Below are positions 56,246-64,000 of a stretch of 64,000 bases of DNA, in pieces (positions within the stretch are counted from its first letter, which is position 1; each line of letters starts with the position of its first letter). The translations under genes were made by a program, and so were the position numbers. The DNA lies in contig NZ_CP102830.1 in assembly GCF_024730785.1 (NCBI RefSeq), positions 3,038,001-3,102,000 of the forward strand. Direction: 5' to 3'. Below the pieces are notes generated by a model. It did not search any database and was not told the DNA's origin. It was given only the letters and a program-made list of their open reading frames with translations. The stretch is from Pseudomonas sp. LS44. GTDB lineage: Bacteria > Pseudomonadota > Gammaproteobacteria > Pseudomonadales > Pseudomonadaceae.

Positions 56246-56896
56246 TTAATCGCCCAACTCCCCAACGACAGCCAGATCCTCGGCGCCAGTTTTTGGGAAG
56301 TCGCCTTCGAGCAAGCGACGCACCGGGGCAAACGAGCGCCGATGAATGGGGCTGGGGCCCAAGCGCAGCAGGGCTTCGAGATGCATCGGCGTGGGATAGC
56401 CTTTGTGCTTAGCGAGGCCGTAACCGGGATAGCAAATGTCCATGGCATGCATTTCGCGGTCGCGGCTGACTTTGGCGAGAATCGAGGCGGCGGCAATTGC
56501 CGGAACCTGAGCGTCACCTTGGATCACCGCTGCACTGGGCACCTTGAGTTTGGGACAACGGTTGCCATCGATCAGCGCCAAGCGTGGCAGAACGCTCAAG
56601 CCTTCAACTGCGCGCTGCATGGCCAGCATGGTGGCGTGGAGGATGTTCAGGCGATCGATTTCCTCGACCTCGGCGCGAGCGATGCACCAGGCCAGAGCCT
56701 TCTCCTGAATCTCATCGAAGAGACTCTCGCGGCGCGTCTGGGTGAGCTTTTTCGAGTCGTTCAGGCCCTTGATGGGCCGGCGCGGATCGAGAATGACCGC
56801 AGCTGTCACCACCGCGCCGCACAACGGACCGCGACCGACCTCATCGACGCCGGCGACTAACTCTTCAACCAAGGAGAAATCCAGGCCCAGTTGCAT
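56246..56896 (-). CDS. rnhB: Ribonuclease HII
   Basis: A 216-residue RNase removing RNA from hybrids. Catalytic D18 and E19 ([20 protein letters not shown]), then D (LIDGNRCP) and the [12 protein letters not shown] and [14 protein letters not shown] signatures. The ATG overlaps the lpxB stop (TGATG), and the TTG one codon upstream is not needed. Confidence 0.96.
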   Translation of the reverse strand: MQLGLDFSLVEELVAGVDEVGRGPLCGAVVTAAVILDPRRPIKGLNDSKKLTQTRRESLFDEIQEKALAWCIARAEVEEIDRLNILHATMLAMQRAVEGLSVLPRLALIDGNRCPKLKVPSAAVIQGDAQVPAIAAASILAKVSRDREMHAMDICYPGYGLAKHKGYPTPMHLEALLRLGPSPIHRRSFAPVRRLLEGDFPKTGAEDLAVVGELGD

Positions 56897-58029
56897 CAAC
56901 GCGTCTCGATCAACGCCAGCACCGCCGTGGCGGCCGTATTCGAGGCATCTTGGCGCAATGTGCGATGAATCGCATCGAAGCCTTCGGTCTGCGCATGCCC
57001 GCCATCGAGCAACGGCGACAATTTCTGCGCCAATGCGTCGGCGGTGGCTTCGTCCTGGATCAGCTCAGGCACCAGCAGGCGCTGGGCGAGCAGGTTAGGC
57101 AGGGAAATGTACGGACTCTTCACCAACCGCTTGAGAATCCGGTAGGTCAACGAGGCTACGCGGTAGGCGACGACCATTGGCCGCTTGTACAGGAGGGCCT
57201 CCAGAGTCGCCGTGCCAGAGGCGATCAGAACCGCGTCGCAGGCCGCCAGCGCATCGTGCGAGCGACCATTGAGCAGACTCAGCGGCAAATTGCGCCCCGC
57301 CAATAAGGCTTCCAGCTGCTGACGGCGCTCGGCATTCGCGCACGGCAGAAGGAAATGAACGCCAGGACGCATAGCTCGCAGCCGTTCGGCCGCATCGAGG
57401 AACAGGCCGCCCAGACGGGCCACTTCGCCACCTCGGCTGCCAGGCATCAGTGCGACCACCTGACCGTCCTTCGGTAGGCCCAGTGCTGCGCGAGCGGCTT
57501 GCCGATCCGCCTCGAGGGGGATTGCATCCGCCAGCGGATGACCGACAAAGCACACCGGCACATTCTTTTCGACGTAGAACTGTGCCTCGAATGGAAACAG
57601 CGTGAGCATCAGGTCGCAGGCATCGCGGATTTTCAGGACCCGCTTCTGCCGCCAAGCCCACACCGACGGGCTGACGTAATGCACAGTCTTGATGCCCGCC
57701 TGGCGGAGCTTCAGTTCTAGATCGAGATTGAAATCTGGTGCGTCGATGCCGATGAATACATCCGGCTTGGCATCAATCAGGGTTCGAATCAGGCGTTTGC
57801 GGCGAGCCAGCAACTCCGGCAGACGACCCAACACTTCCACCAAGCCCATTACCGACAGGCGCTCCATGGGGAAATAGGAGGTCAGACCTTCAGCCTGCAT
57901 CAGCGGACCGCCAACCCCAATGAACTCGACTGCGGGATGTTGGCTTTTGAGCGCCCGCATCAGCCCGGCACCGAGAATGTCGCCGGAAGCCTCGCCCGCT
58001 ACCAGCGCTACGCGCAATATCTGGGACAT
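56896..58029 (-). CDS. lpxB: Lipid-A-disaccharide synthase
   Basis: A 377-residue glycosyltransferase (family 19) forming the lipid A disaccharide. [74 protein letters not shown]. Start [17 protein letters not shown] is the family start; the longer frame overlaps lpxA. Confidence 0.97.
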   Translation of the reverse strand: MSQILRVALVAGEASGDILGAGLMRALKSQHPAVEFIGVGGPLMQAEGLTSYFPMERLSVMGLVEVLGRLPELLARRKRLIRTLIDAKPDVFIGIDAPDFNLDLELKLRQAGIKTVHYVSPSVWAWRQKRVLKIRDACDLMLTLFPFEAQFYVEKNVPVCFVGHPLADAIPLEADRQAARAALGLPKDGQVVALMPGSRGGEVARLGGLFLDAAERLRAMRPGVHFLLPCANAERRQQLEALLAGRNLPLSLLNGRSHDALAACDAVLIASGTATLEALLYKRPMVVAYRVASLTYRILKRLVKSPYISLPNLLAQRLLVPELIQDEATADALAQKLSPLLDGGHAQTEGFDAIHRTLRQDASNTAATAVLALIETR

Positions 58030-58033
58030 GGGA

Positions 58034-58810
58034 TCAGCGCGTAATGCCGCGCGAAGAAGCCTGAATGGAGTCGACGAATACGCCAACCTCAGGGTATTGC
58101 GCTGCGGACTCAGCGAGCTCGGCGAGCGCCTTATCCACGGTCAGACCTTGCCGATACACCACTTTGTAGGCTCGACGGAGAGCCTGAATCGCATCGTCAC
58201 TGAAACCCCGCCGGCGCATGCCTTCGAAGTTCATGCTGCGTGCCTCAGCCGGATTGCCGAACACCGTGACATACGCGGGCACATCCTTGCCGATGGCGGT
58301 GCCCATGCCGGAAAAGCTGTGTGCACCGATGCGGCAAAACTGATGTACCAATGTGTAGCCGGACAGAATGGCCCAGTCGTCGACGTGCACGTGGCCGGCC
58401 AGAGCGGTGTTGTTGACCAAAATGCAGTGGTTGCCGATCACACTGTCATGCCCGATATGGGCATAAGCCATGATCAAGTTGTGATCGCCGAGAGTGGTTT
58501 CCGCGCGGTCCTGGATGGTCCCGCGATGAATGGTCACGCCTTCACGAATCACATTGTGATCACCGATCACCAGGCGCGTGGCTTCGCCCTTGTATTTCAG
58601 ATCAGGTGTGTCTTCCCCAACAGAGGAAAACTGATAGATACGATTGTGCTTGCCTATCTTGGTCGGGCCTTTGATCACCACATGCGGGCCGACCACTGTA
58701 CCCTCGCCTACTTCCACATCAGCGCCGATGATCGACCAAGGGCCGATTTCGACACCATCCGCCAGCTTCGCCGTCGGATCGATGATTGCGCGAGGGTCAA
58801 TCAAACTCAT
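58034..58810 (-). CDS. lpxA: UDP-N-acetylglucosamine acyltransferase
   Basis: A 258-residue left-handed beta-helix enzyme, first step of lipid A. Hexapeptide repeats from [20 protein letters not shown]; catalytic His in [31 protein letters not shown]-terminal helices. Starts by overlapping the fabZ stop by 4 bp. Confidence 0.97.
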   Translation of the reverse strand: MSLIDPRAIIDPTAKLADGVEIGPWSIIGADVEVGEGTVVGPHVVIKGPTKIGKHNRIYQFSSVGEDTPDLKYKGEATRLVIGDHNVIREGVTIHRGTIQDRAETTLGDHNLIMAYAHIGHDSVIGNHCILVNNTALAGHVHVDDWAILSGYTLVHQFCRIGAHSFSGMGTAIGKDVPAYVTVFGNPAEARSMNFEGMRRRGFSDDAIQALRRAYKVVYRQGLTVDKALAELAESAAQYPEVGVFVDSIQASSRGITR

Positions 58811-59250
58811 AGTTTGCGTTCCGCACAGGTAATTTCGGCTGAGCACACCTCTTTCCCGTCAACGCTTGCGCGGCACTCGAACTTCCAGATGCTGCGCTTG
58901 CTACTGAGAAACTTGGCCTCGAGGATCAGCTGATCGCCCGGCGTCACCGGCTGGCGGAAACGCAGTTTGTCGGAGCCGACAAAATAATAAAGGGTGCCAT
59001 CGGCCGGTTTCACGTCGAGCATCTTGAAACCAAGGATACCGGCGGCCTGTGCCATCGCCTCGATGATCAGCACGCCCGGCATAATCGGGTGCTCAGGGAA
59101 ATGACCGTTGAAGAAAGGCTCGTTGATGCTGACATTCTTGTAAGCGCGAATGCTTTTGAGTTCAGCGATATCCAGCTCAACCACACGATCCACTAGCAGG
59201 AACGGGTAGCGATGCGGCAGGTATTCGCGAATTTCGTTAATGTCCATCAT
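58807..59250 (-). CDS. fabZ: 3-hydroxyacyl-ACP dehydratase FabZ
   Basis: A 147-residue hotdog dehydratase. Catalytic H and E in [24 protein letters not shown]; start [23 protein letters not shown] as in P. aeruginosa. Works on hydroxyacyl-ACP; competes with LpxA/LpxD for the same pool, which explains its place between lpxD and lpxA. Confidence 0.97.
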   Translation of the reverse strand: MMDINEIREYLPHRYPFLLVDRVVELDIAELKSIRAYKNVSINEPFFNGHFPEHPIMPGVLIIEAMAQAAGILGFKMLDVKPADGTLYYFVGSDKLRFRQPVTPGDQLILEAKFLSSKRSIWKFECRASVDGKEVCSAEITCAERKL

Positions 59251-59296
59251 GTTCGGGGGAGCCTGTAATAAAGATAGGAGACGCGTTCAGTACGCA

Positions 59297-60358
59297 TCAG
59301 GCATCAGATGAAGCATCCCCGGCCGGGGTCACGGCTGCTAGGCGCTTTTCCATTTGCTGCAGACGGCGCGCCATATCGTCCAGCTGGCGGATCCGCGCCA
59401 CGCTTTTCTTCCACTCGGCAGCCGGCTGCATGGCGGTTCCCGAGGAGTAGGCCCCCGGCTCGGTGATCGAGCGAGTGACCATGGTCATACCGGTGATGAA
59501 TACACCGTCGCAAATATCGATATGGCCTACCAATCCCACGCCACCGGCAAGCATGCAGTGCTTACCAATCTTGGTGCTGCCGGAGATCCCGACGCAAGCG
59601 GCCATCGCCGTATGGTCGCCAACCTGCACGTTGTGGGCGATCATGATCTGGTTATCCAACTTCACGCCATTACCAATCAGGGTATCGGCCAATGCGCCGC
59701 GGTCGATGGTGGTGTTGGAACCGACCTCCACGTCATCACCGAGGGTCACACCGCCAATTTGGGCAATTTTCTGCCAAATGCCTTTCTCGTTGGCGAAGCC
59801 GAATCCTTCACCGCCGATCACCGCACCCGACTGAATCACCACGCGCTTACCGATTTTCACATCGTGAAAAAGCGTGACACGCGGTGCCAACCAGCCGCCT
59901 TCGCCGATAATCGTGCGCGCGCCAATAAAGCAATGCGCACCGATCGTAGTGCCGCTCGCAATCTGCGCTCCGCTTTCAATCACGGCATACGCACCTACGC
60001 TGGCAGCTGGATCGACGACGGCATCGGCAGCGATGACGGCGGTCGGATGCACCTGACCAGCAGTGGCCTGCGGCTTGCGATCGAACAGATGGGAAAGTTG
60101 TGCGTAGGCTAGATAGGGATTGGCAACCAGCAACGCATCACCGGCATAGGCGTCGGCATCCGTAGGCGCCAGCAGCACCGCACCCGCCTTGGTAACAGCC
60201 AGATATTTGCGATATTGCGGATTGGCCAGGAAGCTCAGCTGATGCGGCTCAGCCTCCTGCAGCGTAGCCAGCCCGCCGATCACTTTCTCTGGATCACCAC
60301 GCAGTGTGGCGTCGAGACGCTCAGCCAGCTGGCCAAGAGTAAAAGTCGGGATGGTCAT
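59297..60358 (-). CDS. lpxD: UDP-3-O-acylglucosamine N-acyltransferase
   Basis: A 353-residue enzyme: uridine-binding N-terminal part ([23 protein letters not shown]), left-handed beta-helix hexapeptides (about 100-290), catalytic H in [18 protein letters not shown]-terminal helix ([25 protein letters not shown]). Start [10 protein letters not shown] rather than the TTG two codons up. Confidence 0.97.
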   Translation of the reverse strand: MTIPTFTLGQLAERLDATLRGDPEKVIGGLATLQEAEPHQLSFLANPQYRKYLAVTKAGAVLLAPTDADAYAGDALLVANPYLAYAQLSHLFDRKPQATAGQVHPTAVIAADAVVDPAASVGAYAVIESGAQIASGTTIGAHCFIGARTIIGEGGWLAPRVTLFHDVKIGKRVVIQSGAVIGGEGFGFANEKGIWQKIAQIGGVTLGDDVEVGSNTTIDRGALADTLIGNGVKLDNQIMIAHNVQVGDHTAMAACVGISGSTKIGKHCMLAGGVGLVGHIDICDGVFITGMTMVTRSITEPGAYSSGTAMQPAAEWKKSVARIRQLDDMARRLQQMEKRLAAVTPAGDASSDA

Positions 60359-60360
60359 GA

Positions 60361-60864
60361 TCAACGCAGCTGATTCATGCGCTCGATGACTTGCCGAGTG
60401 ATGTCGTACTGAGGCTTGACATCAACCACCGCGCCACGCTCGAGGACCATATCGAAGCCGCCTTTCTTAATGACTTCTTCAACGGCCTTGTCGAGGTTTG
60501 GCTTGAGTTTTTTCAGCATTTCACGGTCGGCGACCGCCTTGGCTTCGTTTAGCTCTTTGGATTGAAACTGGAAGTCACGGGCTTTTTGCTTGAACTCAAG
60601 TTCCATGCGCTCACGATCAGCCTGGGAAAGTTTCTCGCCTTCTTTGACCAGGCGATCTTGAATGCGCTTGGCATCGCTTTCCAGGGTCTTCAGCTTGTTC
60701 AATTGAGGGCCGAATTTCTTTTCGGCATCAACGGCGTAACGCTTCGCCGCATCAGACTCCAACAGAGCCATTTGATAATTCAATACGGCGATTTTCATCT
60801 CAGCGAAAGCCGGAGTCGCTACAAGAGCGGCGGCCAACAAAACCAGTTGAGTCAACTTACGCAC
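60361..60864 (-). CDS. skp: Periplasmic chaperone Skp (OmpH)
   Basis: A 167-residue precursor, signal peptide [21 protein letters not shown], then [31 protein letters not shown] and long charged coiled-coil arms, ending [16 protein letters not shown]. It holds unfolded outer-membrane proteins for BamA. Start is GTG with AGGGG about 9 bp before it; the TTG five codons upstream is rejected. Confidence 0.95.
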   Translation of the reverse strand: MRKLTQLVLLAAALVATPAFAEMKIAVLNYQMALLESDAAKRYAVDAEKKFGPQLNKLKTLESDAKRIQDRLVKEGEKLSQADRERMELEFKQKARDFQFQSKELNEAKAVADREMLKKLKPNLDKAVEEVIKKGGFDMVLERGAVVDVKPQYDITRQVIERMNQLR

Positions 60865-60909
60865 AATGCACCCCTGCAAATATTGTTGTCGTTATCAGTA
60901 AACGATTGA

Positions 60910-63327
60910 TTAGAAAGTCTGGCCAAGAGAGAACTGGAATACCTGGGTATCCGCCTCGTCCGGCTTCTTGACCGGCATGGCCAAACTGAAACTCAGCGGA
61001 CCCAGCGCGGTAATCCAAGTCAAACCCACACCCACAGAGCTGGCCAGGTTGTTAAAGTCGACATCGCAGCTCGAGTCGTTGGCCTTGTTGTTCTTTTGCT
61101 CCGTGGTGCAGTTGGTGTCGAACACATTACCGACGTCCCAGAACAACACTGTACGCAGTTGACGCTGGTCCTTCACGAATGGCATCGGGAACAGGTACTC
61201 CACGCCACCCTGGATCATCACGTTACCACCGAACGGCAACGGGTCCTGATCCGGATCGGTAAACCGACCATCGGCGCCCGGACCGTCCACGACCACAACA
61301 TTATTGGTCGCAGGATCAACCACCGTCACCTTGCTCGGGGTGCCGCGCGGGCCGAGGCTGCTGTCCTCGAAGCCGCGCACCGAGTTGAAGCCACCTGCGT
61401 AGTAATGCTCGTAGAACGGTAGCTCGGAGGTCGAGCCGTAGCTGTCGCCATAACCAAGCTCGGTATGAAAACGCAGCGCCGTTTGCTGAGTTAGCGGCTT
61501 GAAGATCTGGCCACGATAATCCAGCTTGTAGAACGACAGATCGCTACCCGGCAAGGTCGTTTCGAGCACCAGACTCTGCGAGTGACCGCGCGTTGCCATC
61601 ACGCCTTTGTTCAGCGTCGACTCAGACCAGCCGATCGAGCCTTTGAAGTTTAGGTAGTTGTCGCCTTCCTGATCGATGAAATCCATGATTTCGTCGACGG
61701 TGTAGACGCCGGTATTAATGTCGTCCTGCTGAACGGTCAGGCCATAGGTCAGGCGCGAGGTTTCGCTGATCGGATAACCGATACTCATACCCAAACCATA
61801 ACTGTCAACCGCATAGCTGGATACATCGACATCCAGGTCGTCGTAATCGGTAGCGCGGTAGAAGGCGTTGTAACCCAGGCTTACACCGTCGACTGTCCAA
61901 TAGGGGTCAACGTAGCCGAAGTTATAGCGGCTCTGGTATTCGCTACGTGTCAAGCCGATGCTGACTTTGTTACCCGTGCCGAGGAAGTTGTTCTGGCTAA
62001 TGGAGCCGCCGAGGATCAGACCGGCGTTCTGGGCAAAACCCACGCTGGCAGTAATGGAACCGGACGGCTGCTCTTCAACGCTGTAATTGACATCGACCTG
62101 GTCATCGGTACCGGCGACCTGCGGAGTTTCAACGTTGACTTCTTTGAAGTAACCCAAACGTTCGAGGCGCGTCTTCGATTGGTCGATCAAATAGGTAGAA
62201 GCCCAGCCGCCTTCCATTTGGCGCATCTCGCGACGCAGCACTTCATCTTCGGTCTTGGTGTTACCGCGGAAGTTGATGCGATTGACGTAAGCGCGCTTGC
62301 CCGGATCAACGACAAAGGTGATCGAAACAGTATGATCGTCATCATGCGCCTCGGGGACGCCGTTGACGTTGGCAAAGGTATAGCCCTCGTTACCCAGGCG
62401 GCGGGTGATGAGCTCAGAAGTAGTGGTCATCACTTTGCGCGAGAAGACCTGACCTTGCTTAACCAGCAGCAGGGATTTGACTTCCTCCTCAGGCACTTTC
62501 AGGTCACCAGAAAGCTTAACCTCGCGAACGCTGTATTTTTGTCCTTCATCCACGTTGACGGTGATGTAGACATGTTTCTTGTCGGGAGTAATGGATACCT
62601 GCGTCGAGGAAATATCCATGTTGATATAACCACGATCAAGGTAGTAGGAGCGCAGGCGCTCCAAGTCGCCGGAAAGTTTCTCACGGGCATACTTGTCGTC
62701 ATTTTTAAAGAAAGACAGCCAGTTACTGGTCTTCAACTCGAACAGATCAATCAGATCCTGCTCCGCGAAAACGGTGTTACCCACCACGTTGATGTGCTGG
62801 ATAGCGGCGACCGTACCTTCATTGATATTGATCTTCAGCGCCACGCGGTTACGCGGCTGGGGAATCACTTCCGTTTCAATACCGGCAGAATAGCGACCTT
62901 GGGCAACATACTGGCGCTGCAGCTCGTTGCGCACGCCTTCCAAAGTAGCGCGTTGGAAGATCTCGCCTTCTGACAAACCCGATTGATTCAGACCCTTGAG
63001 CAGGTCTTCGGTAGTGATCGCCTTGTTGCCCTCAATCTCGATACTCGAAATGGATGGGCGTTCGATCACGGTAATGACCAGTACATTACCTTCACGGCCG
63101 AGCTGGATATCTTGGAAGAAGCCCGTCTTGAACAGCGCACGCGTTGCTTCGACCAGCTCGCGGTCATCGGCATTATCACCAACGTTAAGCGGCAAGGCGC
63201 CGAATACGCTGCCGGCGGATACCCGCTGCAGGCCATTGACGCGAATATCGGAAATGGTGAAGGACTCGGCGTGAACTTCGGCGATCATCAATGTGGCTAG
63301 CACCACAGGCAGCAGCAGACGTTTCAT
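60910..63327 (-). CDS. bamA: Outer membrane protein assembly factor BamA
   Basis: An 805-residue Omp85 protein. Signal peptide MKRLLLPVVLATLMIAEVHA, five POTRA domains (about 23-425, first SFTISDIRVNGLQRV), 16-strand barrel with YNFGYVDPYW and the lid-loop tail; ends VFQFSLGQTF with the terminal F needed for assembly. It is preceded by rseP and followed by skp. Confidence 0.97.
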   Translation of the reverse strand: MKRLLLPVVLATLMIAEVHAESFTISDIRVNGLQRVSAGSVFGALPLNVGDNADDRELVEATRALFKTGFFQDIQLGREGNVLVITVIERPSISSIEIEGNKAITTEDLLKGLNQSGLSEGEIFQRATLEGVRNELQRQYVAQGRYSAGIETEVIPQPRNRVALKININEGTVAAIQHINVVGNTVFAEQDLIDLFELKTSNWLSFFKNDDKYAREKLSGDLERLRSYYLDRGYINMDISSTQVSITPDKKHVYITVNVDEGQKYSVREVKLSGDLKVPEEEVKSLLLVKQGQVFSRKVMTTTSELITRRLGNEGYTFANVNGVPEAHDDDHTVSITFVVDPGKRAYVNRINFRGNTKTEDEVLRREMRQMEGGWASTYLIDQSKTRLERLGYFKEVNVETPQVAGTDDQVDVNYSVEEQPSGSITASVGFAQNAGLILGGSISQNNFLGTGNKVSIGLTRSEYQSRYNFGYVDPYWTVDGVSLGYNAFYRATDYDDLDVDVSSYAVDSYGLGMSIGYPISETSRLTYGLTVQQDDINTGVYTVDEIMDFIDQEGDNYLNFKGSIGWSESTLNKGVMATRGHSQSLVLETTLPGSDLSFYKLDYRGQIFKPLTQQTALRFHTELGYGDSYGSTSELPFYEHYYAGGFNSVRGFEDSSLGPRGTPSKVTVVDPATNNVVVVDGPGADGRFTDPDQDPLPFGGNVMIQGGVEYLFPMPFVKDQRQLRTVLFWDVGNVFDTNCTTEQKNNKANDSSCDVDFNNLASSVGVGLTWITALGPLSFSLAMPVKKPDEADTQVFQFSLGQTF

Positions 63328-63398
63328 GAAGTCCTTTCTTATTCCAACTGGCGATAAAAAAATCTGCCGCAAAGCGACAGATTTGTTATTCAGAAGTT

Positions 63399-64000
63399 TT
63401 ACAGTCGACTCAGATCATTGACAAAGGCGAGCAACATCACCCCCAAGACCAAACTAATGCCGATCTGCATCCCCCAACCCTGTACGCGCTCGGACAATGG
63501 GCGCCCACGCACCCATTCGATCATATAGAAGAGCAAATGCCCCCCATCTAAGACGGGGATCGGCAATAGATTCAGAACCCCCAAGCTAATGCTCAGATAG
63601 GCTAGGAAATTAAGAAAGTCCCCCAAGCCGGACTGGGCTGAAGCGCCCGCCACTTTAGCAATGGTTATCGGCCCGCTCAAGTTTTTTACCGAGAGCTCGC
63701 CAAAGAGCATTTTCTTAAGTGAATCAAGGGTCAAGACGCTCATGGTCCAAGTGCGCCGGAAACCCTCGCCAAGCGCATCGAGCGGGCCGAAGCTGACCTC
63801 GCGAAGCATTTCCGGCGGCCAATCAACCCCTTGCACTCCGGCCCCCAGGTAGCCGCTACGTGCCTCACCCTTGCCGCGCGCGGCCAAAGTCAGACGAATG
63901 TCTTGCTGCTGACCGGCGCGCTCAACGCGCAGTGAAATGGCGTCACCCGGGCGACCACGAACGTTGTCGACCAGCTGCTGCCAATCGCGTAGCGCAACGC
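63399..64000 (-). CDS. rseP: Site-2 zinc protease RseP (MucP), C-terminal part
   Basis: The gene enters from the right edge; about 200 codons are present, ending at 63399. Visible: the end of the second PDZ domain (ALRDWQQLVDNVRGRPGDAISLRVERAGQQQ), the conserved KNLSGPITIAKVAG, and LGVLNLLPIPVLDGGHLLFYMIEWVRGRPLSERVQ with the LDG metal motif (D about 42 residues from the end), then the last membrane helix. RseP cuts anti-sigma MucA/RseA. The HEXXH motif lies outside. Confidence 0.95.
   Translation of the reverse strand, partial: VALRDWQQLVDNVRGRPGDAISLRVERAGQQQDIRLTLAARGKGEARSGYLGAGVQGVDWPPEMLREVSFGPLDALGEGFRRTWTMSVLTLDSLKKMLFGELSVKNLSGPITIAKVAGASAQSGLGDFLNFLAYLSISLGVLNLLPIPVLDGGHLLFYMIEWVRGRPLSERVQGWGMQIGISLVLGVMLLAFVNDLSRL

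Overview
The window comes from a Pseudomonas-type gammaproteobacterium of the P. stutzeri / P. mendocina / P. alcaligenes kind. The evidence is high GC, and a gene order and set of proteins (GacS, RhlG, Fpr/FinR, RecA-RecX, RpoS, the fdxA-rsmZ-rpoS interval, the bam/lpx cluster) that match Pseudomonas chromosomes as I remember them. I ran no database search, so family and synteny statements rest on recall.

Layout. (1) 1-13.6 kb is core chromosome: rlmD (partial), cysM, gacS, two small genes, dinB, two identical initiator tRNAs, the mprF/acvB-like lipid-modification pair, a cytochrome b561 and kup. (2) 13.7-20.04 kb is a chromosomal (sedentary) integron. It has an integron-type tyrosine recombinase on the minus strand, an attI junction, and about ten plus-strand cassette units bounded by GTTRRRY-type core sites. 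Cassette genes are a small membrane protein, two HEPN-like proteins, a GNAT acetyltransferase, a 63-residue zinc ribbon, a Pr6Pr membrane protein, a DUF2986 mini-protein, a broken PaaI-type thioesterase and a GFA-family enzyme. The proximal attC sites look intact. From the seventh onward they are deleted, mutated or unrecognisable, so the distal end looks like a frozen tail. (3) 20.2-29.8 kb is core again: an RsuA-like protein without its catalytic Asp, DUF1456, rhlG, trmO, a monooxygenase, a VOC protein, fpr/finR, dgkA, a LuxR-type regulator, an EamA transporter, a DTW-domain tRNA modification enzyme and a small secreted protein. (4) 30-64 kb is a conserved housekeeping block: LOG protein, recX-recA-pncC, mutS, fdxA, the sRNA gene rsmZ, rpoS-nlpD-pcm-surE-truD-ispF, the formaldehyde genes fghA-adhC-gfnR, ispD-ftsB-eno-kdsA-pyrG, tilS, accA, dnaE, and rnhB-lpxB-lpxA-fabZ-lpxD-skp-bamA-rseP (partial).

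How parts work together. Both ends of the Gac/Rsm cascade are here: the sensor GacS, and the RsmZ RNA with a perfect palindromic GacA-type upstream site about 170-190 bp before its start. The recA promoter carries a LexA box across its -10. The lpx/fab/skp/bam/rseP run couples lipid A synthesis to outer-membrane protein assembly. fghA-adhC with divergent gfnR is the glutathione-dependent formaldehyde pathway.

The most unusual part is the integron. Its cassettes include two unrelated HEPN-motif proteins and several uncharacterised small proteins, and its attC sites fall into two structural classes, which suggests two sources. No wholly new system can be proven from sequence alone; the HEPN cassettes are the best candidates.
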